A stretch of 64,000 nt of DNA from a virus, in IMG/VR virus record IMGVR_UViG_3300042935_001174, positions 62,001-126,000 of that record; one strand, given 5' to 3'. Below the pieces are notes generated by a model. It did not search any database. It had not been told where the DNA came from and worked only from the letters and a program-made list of their open reading frames with translations. The stretch's first letter is position 1, and each line of letters opens with the position of its first letter. This document shows, one piece after another, positions 8,895-16,572 of this stretch. The position numbers and the translations under genes are program-made.

Positions 8895-10112
8895 ATGTCA
8901 CAAGAATTATTAGAAGGTCGTTGGGACGAGACTAAAGAAGCCCTGCTCGAAGGTCTAAAAGGTAACCGTCGCAACTCGATGAACGTGATCCTAGAGAATA
9001 CACGTAAGTACCTAAAAGAAAACGCAAGTGCTGGTTCAACATCAGCAGGTAACATTGCCACACTTAACCGTGTGATTCTTCCAGTTATCCGTCGTGTCAT
9101 GCCAACAGTTATTGCTAACGAGTTGGTTGGTGTACAACCAATGACAGGACCAGTTGGTCAGATTCACACTCTGCGTGTACGCTATGCGTCTACAATGACT
9201 GATCAAACAGCAGCCGCTACTTCTGTAGTTGCTGGTGAAGAAGCATTGTCACCATTCAAGATCGCTACAGCATACTCTGCAGGCGCTCGTGGTGCTGATA
9301 ACGCCGCAACAACACAAACAGCCGCTCAAGGTTACTCTGGTGCTCCAACATCAACCCTTGAAGGCAACGGTGGTCGTCAGATCTCCGTTCAAATCTTGAA
9401 ACAAGCTGTTGAAGCCAAGACTCGCAAATTGCAAGCTCGTTGGACTTTTGAAGCCGCTCAAGACGCACAAGCTATGCATGGTATCGACGTTGAAGCCGAA
9501 ATTATGGCAGCTTTGGCTCAAGAGATCACAGCTGAAATTGACCAAGAGATTCTATTGAGCCTGCGCTCATTGGCTTCTACTGAGTTCACATACAACCAAG
9601 CTACCGTTTCTGGTACAGCTACATTCGTTGGTGACGAACATGCCGCATTGGCAGTTTTGATCAACCGTGTTGCTAACTTGATCGCCCAACGTACACGTCG
9701 TGGCGCAGGTAACTGGGCTGTTGTTTCTCCAGCATCTTTGACAGTATTGCAATCTGCTACAACTAGCGCATTTGCACGTACTACAGAAGGTACATTCGAA
9801 GCACCTACAAACACCAAGTTTGTTGGTACATTGAACGGCGCTATGCGTGTGTTCGTTGACTCTTATGCATCTGACTCAACACCAGTGTTGGTTGGTTACA
9901 AAGGTTCTTCAGAAGCTGACGCAGCCGCATTCTACTGCCCATACATTCCGTTGATGAGCAGTGGTGTTGTACTTGATCCATCAACATTCGAACCAGTTGT
10001 GTCATTCATGACACGTTACGGTTACATTGAACTTACTAACACAGCAAGTTCTTTCGGTAACGCTGGTGACTATGTTGGCGAGATCGCTGTATCTAACCTT
10101 TCATTCTCCTAA
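8895..10112 (+). CDS. 23: Major capsid protein gp23
   Basis: The 405-residue product (T4: 521) forms the hexamers of the head shell. Diagnostic stretches include NELVGVQPMTGPVGQIH with RVRYAST around residues 75-100, and the C-terminal PYIPLMSSGVVLDPSTFEPVVSFMTRYG. The N-terminal ~46 residues are a helical delta region (ELLEGRWDETKEALLEGL) and end in YLKE followed by NASAGSTSAG, a plausible gp21 cut site. Codon choice (frequent GTT, CGT, AAC) looks optimised as expected for the most abundant protein. A strong SD AAGGAGA precedes the ATG and a terminator follows 30 bases after the stop. Confidence 0.97.
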   Translation: MSQELLEGRWDETKEALLEGLKGNRRNSMNVILENTRKYLKENASAGSTSAGNIATLNRVILPVIRRVMPTVIANELVGVQPMTGPVGQIHTLRVRYASTMTDQTAAATSVVAGEEALSPFKIATAYSAGARGADNAATTQTAAQGYSGAPTSTLEGNGGRQISVQILKQAVEAKTRKLQARWTFEAAQDAQAMHGIDVEAEIMAALAQEITAEIDQEILLSLRSLASTEFTYNQATVSGTATFVGDEHAALAVLINRVANLIAQRTRRGAGNWAVVSPASLTVLQSATTSAFARTTEGTFEAPTNTKFVGTLNGAMRVFVDSYASDSTPVLVGYKGSSEADAAAFYCPYIPLMSSGVVLDPSTFEPVVSFMTRYGYIELTNTASSFGNAGDYVGEIAVSNLSFS

Positions 10113-10142
10113 TCAGAGAACTACCCAGGGATGGGAAGAAGG

Positions 10143-10165
10143 AAAAGGGCCGAAAGGCCCTTTTT
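10143..10165 (+). terminator. Intrinsic terminator after gp23
   Basis: A 9-bp stem, AAAAGGGCC with GGCCCTTTT, closes a GAAA (GNRA) tetraloop and runs into a T tract. The A-run on the other side makes it potentially bidirectional, serving the convergent minus-strand gene that ends at 10199. Confidence 0.9.
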
Positions 10166-10198
10166 CTTTGATACTAAAAATTCTAGCTCAACGACCTA

Positions 10199-10531
10199 TC
10201 ACCCTTCGGCACTATATCTGTGTCTTATTGCAAGAGATAAAATTACTGCCGTTTCGCTGGTGCCGTCGGGCATGGCATATAAGTCACAAACGCCGGCACA
10301 ATCCTGTGCAATCAACTGGGCAAACTTTTCTAGTCTAGAATCCCACATATCTCTTTTTGCTCCAAGACCATAAACGTCCATGCCAGATGTTTTTTCAAAT
10401 TCTCGAAGTCTCATCTTGAGTAATGATTGACCACGAGCCTTTGCAAACTTTTCATAATCTTCTTGTGTGCCTTCGCTATAGCCACCGTCACCTGCGTGAA
10501 TATCACTACCTGCTTTAATATTTTTATTCAT
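10199..10531 (-). CDS. Hypothetical protein, 110 residues
   Basis: I do not recognise this protein. It starts MNKNIKAGSDIHAGDGGYSEG, has a charged helical middle (YEKFAKARGQSLLKMRLREFEK) and ends with a more hydrophobic part (ETAVILSLAIRHRYSAEG). Its ATG overlaps the stop of the upstream GIY-YIG-like gene by 4 bases (ATGA), so the two are co-transcribed and translationally coupled. It converges on gp23, separated by a terminator. Confidence 0.7.
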   Translation of the reverse strand: MNKNIKAGSDIHAGDGGYSEGTQEDYEKFAKARGQSLLKMRLREFEKTSGMDVYGLGAKRDMWDSRLEKFAQLIAQDCAGVCDLYAMPDGTSETAVILSLAIRHRYSAEG

Positions 10532-11178
10532 ACATCAATCTTTAAAATTTTTTTAACTTTGACCAGGTCCAGACTGGGATTACAAGCAGGTATTGCATTG
10601 TGCTTCTTGTAAAATTCCACTAACAAATCTAATTCTATTTCTTTACAGTAGCTGGGGTGCATTGGCAGATAAGCTTGATAAACGTGATCAATTTTATCTA
10701 GACCAAATTTTTCTTTAAACACAGTACCACATCCGTACGGACTGAGTCTTGGATTTCTTACAGTTCCTTTAAAATCTGTACGCCTACCCAGCATGCTGTT
10801 TCTACTGGTAGCTCTGCTTTCTCCAATATAAATCACTCCAGGATCTAGTAGATTAGCTGATCCAGCTGGAGCATCGTTTTCAAACACTCCGTATATGTAA
10901 CAGCCCGGATGAGATTTGTCAAACCCCCAGGATTCATTCCAGGATTCGTCGATTTGATGCCAAGTTGTAAATTCTGTTAAGCCGGGCTTTGATGTTGCAG
11001 TTACCTGTGCAGTAAATGCAGACTTACCGCTGATCTCAGCACACTTAAACAAACTGTAGGCCAGTTGATTTACATTATCACAGTGAGTAAACACCTGATA
11101 TAATTGTTCTTCAGTAAGGCCATGATTTCCTGAACCAGTGCGTATATTTTGTGCAAGTATTCTTGCAAGGTCTTGCAT
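10528..11178 (-). CDS. GIY-YIG-like nuclease domain protein
   Basis: The 216-residue product has CYIYGVF at residues ~93-99 and GVIYIGES at ~114-121, followed by several arginines and GRRTDF (131-136), which fits the GIY-YIG nuclease core (two tyrosine-containing strands, YIG, then a catalytic Arg). Between the two strands is a longer than usual loop. A later Glu (KEIELDLL, ~190) could be the metal ligand. The N-terminal ~90 residues are unassigned. Possible roles are homing or free-standing endonuclease, or restriction-type defence against other phages. It is the first gene of a two-gene minus-strand unit inserted between the capsid gene and the adhesin block, with a late promoter and SD (AAGGA). 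Confidence 0.6.
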   Translation of the reverse strand: MQDLARILAQNIRTGSGNHGLTEEQLYQVFTHCDNVNQLAYSLFKCAEISGKSAFTAQVTATSKPGLTEFTTWHQIDESWNESWGFDKSHPGCYIYGVFENDAPAGSANLLDPGVIYIGESRATSRNSMLGRRTDFKGTVRNPRLSPYGCGTVFKEKFGLDKIDHVYQAYLPMHPSYCKEIELDLLVEFYKKHNAIPACNPSLDLVKVKKILKIDV

Positions 11179-11204
11179 TTAAAATCCTTTTGTTTAGTGT
11201 AAAC

Positions 11205-11212
11205 TATTTAGG
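11205..11212 (-). promoter_or_regulatory. Late promoter, minus strand, for GIY-YIG unit
   Basis: On the minus strand CCTAAATA lies 26 bases upstream of the ATG at 11178, followed by an AAAAGGA Shine-Dalgarno. It faces away from the plus-strand motif at 11233. Confidence 0.5.
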
Positions 11213-11232
11213 CAATATTGTCAATAATTTTG

Positions 11233-11240
11233 GTTAAATA
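11233..11240 (+). promoter_or_regulatory. Late promoter directly before a GTG start
   Basis: GTTAAATA ends 5 bases before the GTG at 11246, with no Shine-Dalgarno. It forms a divergent pair with the minus-strand motif at 11205-11212. Confidence 0.4.
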
Positions 11241-11245
11241 GTGTT

Positions 11246-11908
11246 GTGGCCAAAATATTTTATACACCCCCGGGATACTCAGGTACTGCCCAATTAACAG
11301 CATCAAACGGTCTTGTAATTGAAAATCAAGCTCGCTGGCGTTTCAGTGAACAAGGATACAACGACGGGGCAACGTTTGGTGTTAGCCTTAGCTGGCCCGA
11401 TAAAGCTGTGGGTGAATTCAGCTACGGGCAACCAGCACAAAAGATCAAACCTGAATCTTCTGGATTATTACATGTTAAAGGAACAAACTGGCCTATAGCA
11501 GTAATTGGCAATTCTCTACAGTCATACACCAATCCTGACACTAGCCAAACATATCCAGCCAGCCAATGTAGGATTTTAGTAACGGGTCACTGGCAAGTTA
11601 ATCGTCAACCAAACAGCAACTCATGGAACTCAATAGGAGTTTTTTATAAAGGCTTAACCACTACCGATCTCGGAGACAGGGATATGGATCCGTACTTGTT
11701 GAACTATAACTCCCCAGATGCAACTTATGTAATTCAAGGAGCCAATGTCACTGGCGGTGCCCAAGATACATTTACCACTCGCGAATTTTCCTGCAGATGC
11801 GAACACAGCACAACCAGCAATAATTCCAATAGAGAATATCAATCCAATGCAATTGCTCAACCTATATTTGTGTACACATACAGCATGAGTTGGGAAATAG
11901 AAGTTTAA
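11246..11908 (+). CDS. Putative virion or adhesin protein, GTG start
   Basis: The frame opens at GTG 11246 (protein beginning MAKIFYTPPGYSG); no ATG exists near the start of the conserved-looking region, and there is no Shine-Dalgarno. The 220-residue product is rich in Ser, Asn, Tyr and Trp, with beta-strand character (for example SWPDKAVGEFSYGQ, CRILVTGHWQVN), and has no transmembrane segment. I recognise no family. Its place at the head of the adhesin/tail-fibre block and the late promoter suggest a virion surface protein. Confidence 0.65.
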   Translation: MAKIFYTPPGYSGTAQLTASNGLVIENQARWRFSEQGYNDGATFGVSLSWPDKAVGEFSYGQPAQKIKPESSGLLHVKGTNWPIAVIGNSLQSYTNPDTSQTYPASQCRILVTGHWQVNRQPNSNSWNSIGVFYKGLTTTDLGDRDMDPYLLNYNSPDATYVIQGANVTGGAQDTFTTREFSCRCEHSTTSNNSNREYQSNAIAQPIFVYTYSMSWEIEV

Positions 11909-11916
11909 CATAAATA
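11909..11916 (+). promoter_or_regulatory. Late promoter with long leader
   Basis: CATAAATA begins at the stop of the previous gene and is followed by a 92-base leader before the ATG at 12009. The leader includes a small stem-loop (GCGG, 7-base loop, CCGC, about 11966-11980) and a possible 8-codon open frame at 11941. Confidence 0.6.
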
Positions 11917-12008
11917 CTTGTCAACACAATCAGGTGTTTTATGCTGAGATTAATACCCACAGCGTAGCGGCTAGAACCCGCATCGGACTTCTTTAAGGAG
12001 AAAACAAA

Positions 12009-12527
12009 ATGGGTCGTCCTCTAAAAATTAAAAAATCCACAACCAAAGACATTGGTTTTAACAATCTTGGCAGTTTAACAAATCCAGTATATCCAACAAC
12101 ATTAAACTCGTCTCAATACCTGGGTGTGGTTGGCGGTGAGAACACCAGCGTGGCCACCACAGCTTATCCGGTGATTCGTGTGCAAGCATGTGAAATTGGC
12201 GGTGCTGAAGAAGAAGCTATCATTGTGCGCCAAAAAGGAAGCACAACATACTTGGTACTGGGGCAAACCAGTGGAAATACATATCAAGCCACTCTGGCTA
12301 ACGAAGCCACTGGTGCATTGTCACCAGGCAACATGAACATTGCTATGTTTAATGGCGATAGTACAGACATCTTGATCAGCAAACTCACAAACAAGTGGGC
12401 ACTGGACTATTCAGTACCACCAGTTCGTTATGTGATTAACTTCTTCAGTGACGAAGGCACAGAGATCAAGTCTGGCACCGTCGGTGTGACCAACAACTTG
12501 GCCATTGCAGAAAATTACACCAGCTAA
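12009..12527 (+). CDS. Virion structural protein, 172 residues
   Basis: The protein starts MGRPLKIKKSTTKDIGFNN and is beta-rich, with Gly/Thr/Ser and the run GAEEEAIIVRQKGSTTYLVLGQ (two strands) in its middle. It resembles small virion proteins found near the fibre genes of aquatic T4-like phages, but I cannot name it. The SD AAGGAGA is very strong, suggesting abundant synthesis; a long leader with a late promoter and a terminator directly after it make this a well-delimited, highly expressed late unit. A head decoration or tail component are both possible. Confidence 0.65.
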   Translation: MGRPLKIKKSTTKDIGFNNLGSLTNPVYPTTLNSSQYLGVVGGENTSVATTAYPVIRVQACEIGGAEEEAIIVRQKGSTTYLVLGQTSGNTYQATLANEATGALSPGNMNIAMFNGDSTDILISKLTNKWALDYSVPPVRYVINFFSDEGTEIKSGTVGVTNNLAIAENYTS

Positions 12528-12544
12528 TTTCTATTTGTCTGGCC

Positions 12545-12579
12545 AATCCTCCTTGCTACATAACAAGGAGGATTTTTTT
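12545..12579 (+). terminator. Terminator hairpin that contains the next gene's ribosome-binding site
   Basis: An 11-bp perfect stem, AATCCTCCTTG (12545-12555) with CAAGGAGGATT (12564-12574), has an 8-base loop and runs into seven Ts. The right arm includes AAGGAGGA, the Shine-Dalgarno of the ATG at 12580, so the hairpin both terminates transcription and hides that site in read-through mRNA. Confidence 0.8.
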
Positions 12580-13164
12580 ATGGCCGCATTTGTTTTAGGA
12601 AATGGTGTAAGTAGACGCCCAATTGATGTAAAGTATCTGACAACGTTGGGTCCAGTCTACGGCTGTAACGCATTATATCGCACAGATACACCCACTGTGC
12701 TAGTTGCTACAGACACACCAATTAGTCAAATGATACAAGAATCAGGATATAGTGCTAAACATAGATTTTATACACGTAAGCCTATTCCCAACCTTGGTGC
12801 AATTCAAATTCAGAAAAAATATTACGGATTTAGTTCAGGACCTATTGCTATGTCCATAGCGGCTGAAGATTTTAATAATTCAATATATTTGCTGGGATTC
12901 GATATGGGTCCATCTGAAGCAGGCAAGTTTAATAATTTGTATGCTAACACTGAGTTTTATAAGAAATCTGATGGGTATCCAACGTTTACTGGAAACTGGG
13001 CCAAACAAATGGCATCAATAATGAGAGAGTATAAAAATGTAACCTTTTACAGAGTTCAAGGAGATACAACTTCGCCGATCAAGGAGTTTGATAATTTGCC
13101 AAACCTGACTCATCTACCGTTTACAGACTTTGTAACCCGAATAAATAATCCAAAGGATCTCTAA
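12580..13164 (+). CDS. DUF115/Maf-like Rossmann-fold protein
   Basis: I place the start at ATG 12580 because AAGGAGGA lies 7 bases upstream; an in-frame ATG at 12505 lies inside the previous gene. The 194-residue product begins MAAFVLGNGVSRRPIDVKY, then GPVYGCNALYR and VLVATDTPI, a layout like the DUF115/Maf family (nucleotide-sugar-linked Rossmann proteins): a G-x-G-x-S loop, a conserved N-A-L-Y and an acidic D after a strand. NSIYLLGFDMGPS near residue 105 parallels EVFLFGYNNDTHD in the gene at 25317, so the two look like distant paralogues flanking the fibre cluster. Modification of a virion or host glycan is a guess. Confidence 0.55.
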   Translation: MAAFVLGNGVSRRPIDVKYLTTLGPVYGCNALYRTDTPTVLVATDTPISQMIQESGYSAKHRFYTRKPIPNLGAIQIQKKYYGFSSGPIAMSIAAEDFNNSIYLLGFDMGPSEAGKFNNLYANTEFYKKSDGYPTFTGNWAKQMASIMREYKNVTFYRVQGDTTSPIKEFDNLPNLTHLPFTDFVTRINNPKDL

Positions 13165-13776
13165 ATGTCTACTTACAAACGCTCAGATGGTGATTATTAC
13201 ATTGTTACTATAAACTCAGATGACAATGTACATATTCAAACTAACACAGTTAAAATACAAGGTAACCTTGATGTTGTGGGTAACATTACCTATATTGATA
13301 CCACTGAACTTGAAATTACAGATCCATTCATTACACTGGCGGCCAACAACAGTGGAGCATATTCCAATATTGGTATCATTGCCCAAAAAACATCAAACAC
13401 CTACGCTGGCCTACGTTGGAATACCACTTCTGGCACCTGGCAAACATCTCCAAACAACACCACCTGGTCGGATATTGCAACAGGTAATGTTGTAAGCACA
13501 GCGGCTGGTTCAAACACGCAGATACAGTTCAATGACGATAATAGTTTTGGTGCCAATGTAAAACTTACCTATGATTATGCAACATCAAAGTTGACAATTC
13601 AAGGACATCAAATTTATGGCAATATTGGCACAAGCCCATCGTCGGTGGCCAATTCTGTAGCTGTTTATAACAAAGCTGAAGGTGGTGGCGGCACTGGGTT
13701 GTATGTCAAAAGCTCAACTGTTGATGACGAACTAGTCAGCAAAGGCAAAGCCATTGTATACGCTATTATATTTTAA
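13165..13776 (+). CDS. Tail fibre-type protein, 203 residues
   Basis: The product contains NLDVVGNITYIDTTELEITDPFIT-like sequence near residues 35-58, which recurs in the long fibre at 17938 (VNGTTTTIDTVNVSIQDPILLL), followed by GLRWNTTSGTWQTSP. This is a typical beta-structured fibre shaft module. The C-terminal part ends SKGKAIVYAIIF. The ATG directly follows the stop of the DUF115-like gene. It is probably a subunit of a fibre or baseplate-attached adhesin. No receptor specificity can be inferred. Confidence 0.7.
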   Translation: MSTYKRSDGDYYIVTINSDDNVHIQTNTVKIQGNLDVVGNITYIDTTELEITDPFITLAANNSGAYSNIGIIAQKTSNTYAGLRWNTTSGTWQTSPNNTTWSDIATGNVVSTAAGSNTQIQFNDDNSFGANVKLTYDYATSKLTIQGHQIYGNIGTSPSSVANSVAVYNKAEGGGGTGLYVKSSTVDDELVSKGKAIVYAIIF

Positions 13777-13785
13777 GGAATCAAA

Positions 13786-14100
13786 ATGACAATCTCAACA
13801 TCACTGGTTGGAAACACAGTTGGCAATGTGTATGCCAGCTCAGGAAATACTGCTATCACCTGGCTAACTATCAACAACTACACATCTGGTAATGCACTGG
13901 CCAATGTACACGTTGTTCCGTCAGGCGGCACAGCCAACGCACAAAATCAAATTTTAACAAATTTAGAAATCACAGCCAGCGACACTTATCAACTGTATAC
14001 CGGTGGTGAAAAACTGCTGTTAAACACAGGCGATACTGTTCAAGCTGTTGCCAATCTTAACACCACGTTAAACATTGTAGTAAGTTACACAACAATTTAA
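13786..14100 (+). CDS. Small virion protein, 104 residues
   Basis: A beta-rich protein (NTAITWLTINNYTSGNA, NLEITASDTYQLYTGG, TVQAVANLNTTLNIVV) without recognised family. The sequence pattern resembles small decoration or head-fibre proteins that accompany fibre genes in aquatic myoviruses. SD TAAGGA precedes the ATG, and the stop overlaps the next ATG by one base (TAATG), implying coupled translation. The related-looking small protein at 47107 has a similar length and composition. Confidence 0.65.
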   Translation: MTISTSLVGNTVGNVYASSGNTAITWLTINNYTSGNALANVHVVPSGGTANAQNQILTNLEITASDTYQLYTGGEKLLLNTGDTVQAVANLNTTLNIVVSYTTI

Positions 14101-14504
14101 TGGGAACATTTGTTAAAAATCGTCAACTACAGTCAGGTAGTTCAGGTGTTGTATTACCAACAGGTAGTACTATTAATAGACCTCTGACTCCGGTATTTGG
14201 ATTGATTAGATACAATACCGACCTGGCTTCAATTGAATTTTTTAACGGAACACAGTTTATTAATTTAACAGCTCCTGGGGAAGTTGACTACGTGGTGGAT
14301 TCTTTTGTTGGAGACGGTACAACGTCAATCTTTACCATGAGCATTGAAGAAAGCTCAGCTTCGCAGATTATTGTTTTTGTTGGCAGCATCTATCAAGATT
14401 CTACCAGTGCATACACAGTAAATGGTGGGTATGATATTATGTTCACATCACCACCGCCCGACGGCGAACCAATTTCAGTGATTCACAGTACCACAACAAC
14501 ATAA
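14100..14504 (+). CDS. Short fibre protein with RPLTP-IRYNT module
   Basis: The 134-residue product holds the module VLPTGSTINRPLTP...GLIRYNTDLASIEFFNGTQF, which is repeated in the proteins at 16572 and 17938 (PVGNTxQRPAS...IRYNT...WDGSQW). It continues with a VGDGTTSIFTMSIEESSA domain that also recurs in those proteins. These are beta-structured fibre building blocks. It starts at the previous stop (TAATG) and ends one base before the next ATG. Confidence 0.75.
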   Translation: MGTFVKNRQLQSGSSGVVLPTGSTINRPLTPVFGLIRYNTDLASIEFFNGTQFINLTAPGEVDYVVDSFVGDGTTSIFTMSIEESSASQIIVFVGSIYQDSTSAYTVNGGYDIMFTSPPPDGEPISVIHSTTTT

Positions 14505-14505
14505 T

Positions 14506-16572
14506 ATGTCTATCAATAAGATTTCTGGTAATATACTTCAAGACAACCTTCAGAGAGGTTCAAACCTCTCTGTACAAGGAAACTTGGTATTTTTTGACAT
14601 CACCAACACTCGCCTGGGTATCAACACCAATGCACCCACTGCCACATTGAATGTTGTTGGTAACACTGAAATAAACGGCAATATCAGTGTTGGCAATTTA
14701 AATTTTGGCAACGGTGTTATCAACGGTACTGGTAATATCACCGGAAACGGTGTAACTTTATCAGCAAATGCCATCTCAGCCTCATCAGGATTATTAACCT
14801 TAGGGTCTAATGCTAATATAAAAATCACAGGCGGCGGCACAAACTATTTGTTTACAACCGACGGTACAGGAAATCTTTTTTGGAGTGACCCTGGAAACTT
14901 AGCAGGTGTGATAGGCAATACCATTGATTTGGGTACACCAAGTCTTGGTAATCTGACCAGTAATGCAGTGACAATGACTACAACTACAACAGTGACCGAC
15001 GGCATTGCACAACTCAACACAGTACTAGGCAAACTAGTACCAGCATCTCCAAGTAATTTTCCAGGCAGTCAGACACTTTCGATATCAAGCTTGTCTACAT
15101 ATCGCATGGCCAACATCACCCAGGTGGACAATACACCAGGTGCAAATAAATCGGTGGCCGCTGGTGCAACAGTTACATCAGTGCGCAGAGCTGCCACATA
15201 TGCTACCAACACTATCAGCACAGTTGGCCCAGGCGACACAGGCATAATCACTGCTGTTCGAAACGGTGCAAATGTGGGCACAGTGACACTGAATGCAGGA
15301 GCCAGCCCAACTGCCAACGGCACCTACGGCGGCAACTTGGTTATTACCAACAACTTTGATTATAATTCTGCCAATGCCAACATTGCGGCCGGATTCTGGT
15401 ATGTATTTTCGTCGGCAATTTCTGGCACAGTTGCTCCAGCAGGCTGGAACGAACTATACATAGCAGACTCTGCTACAGGAAACACAAACACCCCCAGCTG
15501 GTACTACGACAACTCAAGTCCTTCAACTCCAAGTTTTAGTTCTGCCACAATGACTCCTCCGGGATCAACTACTTTGTTGTACAGCAGTACTATTCCTCAC
15601 TATACCAATGCAAATCAATTTGCAATTTCAGCAAATGTGGCCAATGTCAGTGGCAACACTTATCCAACTTCAAATGTGTTGGCCACAGGATCATCTGGCG
15701 GCAGTTTTGCGGCACCTGCATCAGTCAACTACAATGCCAGCAACATTGGCAGTAATGTTCTAAACTCATTTGCATCAGCTTCATTTTCAACCACTGCCAC
15801 AGTGACCACTGGGTTTGGCGCTAGTTCAACTGGACCAAGTATTGTAGTTAATAACAGCTACAGTTCTGGTACACTGACTTTGACTTCGGCATTGGGTAAT
15901 ACAGTTCTATACAAGTCAGGATCTGCCACAGCCATTGACGAAGGAAATGTCATTGTTACCAGTGTTGGCACCGGGTCAGGCAACGCATTTAGAATTATCA
16001 ATCCTGGATCAGTGAATAACCCAACATATACCAGCAATGCGGCAGCATTTAATAGCCAATCAAGTACTTTAGAAACATATGATGCCACAGTGGTTGGATC
16101 AGGATCAGCTGGTGTACTCAAACACGACCAGACCAATTACTCAACAGGATACTTGCCTGCAGGTCCTAACCTAAGTGCTGGACGCTCAGGCACACAATAC
16201 TTTACAATTAAATTTGTGCGTACTAACGTATCAAAATTTGATATTACCTATGCTGGCAATGTTGCTGGTATGTGGGTAGCACTACCGGGATCGGTTATTG
16301 ATTCAAGTTCTAGTGCCAACGGATGGATTAGTATGACCACTGCTTATGCAGGTGCTGGCTACCCAGGTGTCAATAGCCCGGGCAACGGGTCTGACGGCTG
16401 TGCCCTTGGCGGTGTGGTTGTTCCTAATGTAAACACCGCAAGTACAAACAAGACTTGTACGTTTGGAACAGTATCAAGTTCAAGCACAGCAACAAACGAA
16501 ATCTATGTGAGAATTGCTCTTGCATCTGGCCAGTCAGTAACTGGCCTATCATTTAACGCGGCGAGTAATTAA
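14506..16572 (+). CDS. Large tail fibre/adhesin protein, 688 residues
   Basis: The N-terminal ~115 residues carry short Gly/Asn-rich fibre repeats (SGNILQDN, TLNVVGNTEINGNISVGNL). The remaining ~550 residues are Ser/Thr/Asn-rich and beta-structured, including WYYDNSSPSTPSF and a C-terminal lectin-like-looking stretch (YLPAGPNLSAGRSGTQYFTIKF). It has few charged residues and no transmembrane segment. It is probably an adhesin on the virion, given position and composition. I do not recognise the C-terminal domain. It is tightly coupled to its neighbours (1-base gap and overlap). Confidence 0.7.
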   Translation: MSINKISGNILQDNLQRGSNLSVQGNLVFFDITNTRLGINTNAPTATLNVVGNTEINGNISVGNLNFGNGVINGTGNITGNGVTLSANAISASSGLLTLGSNANIKITGGGTNYLFTTDGTGNLFWSDPGNLAGVIGNTIDLGTPSLGNLTSNAVTMTTTTTVTDGIAQLNTVLGKLVPASPSNFPGSQTLSISSLSTYRMANITQVDNTPGANKSVAAGATVTSVRRAATYATNTISTVGPGDTGIITAVRNGANVGTVTLNAGASPTANGTYGGNLVITNNFDYNSANANIAAGFWYVFSSAISGTVAPAGWNELYIADSATGNTNTPSWYYDNSSPSTPSFSSATMTPPGSTTLLYSSTIPHYTNANQFAISANVANVSGNTYPTSNVLATGSSGGSFAAPASVNYNASNIGSNVLNSFASASFSTTATVTTGFGASSTGPSIVVNNSYSSGTLTLTSALGNTVLYKSGSATAIDEGNVIVTSVGTGSGNAFRIINPGSVNNPTYTSNAAAFNSQSSTLETYDATVVGSGSAGVLKHDQTNYSTGYLPAGPNLSAGRSGTQYFTIKFVRTNVSKFDITYAGNVAGMWVALPGSVIDSSSSANGWISMTTAYAGAGYPGVNSPGNGSDGCALGGVVVPNVNTASTNKTCTFGTVSSSSTATNEIYVRIALASGQSVTGLSFNAASN

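Noticed and set aside
11940-12000. tRNA gene suggested by a GCGG-7-base loop-CCGC stem like a T arm
   Set aside because: No anticodon arm or acceptor stem can be folded around it, the loop lacks the TTCRA consensus, and the segment fits as an mRNA leader.
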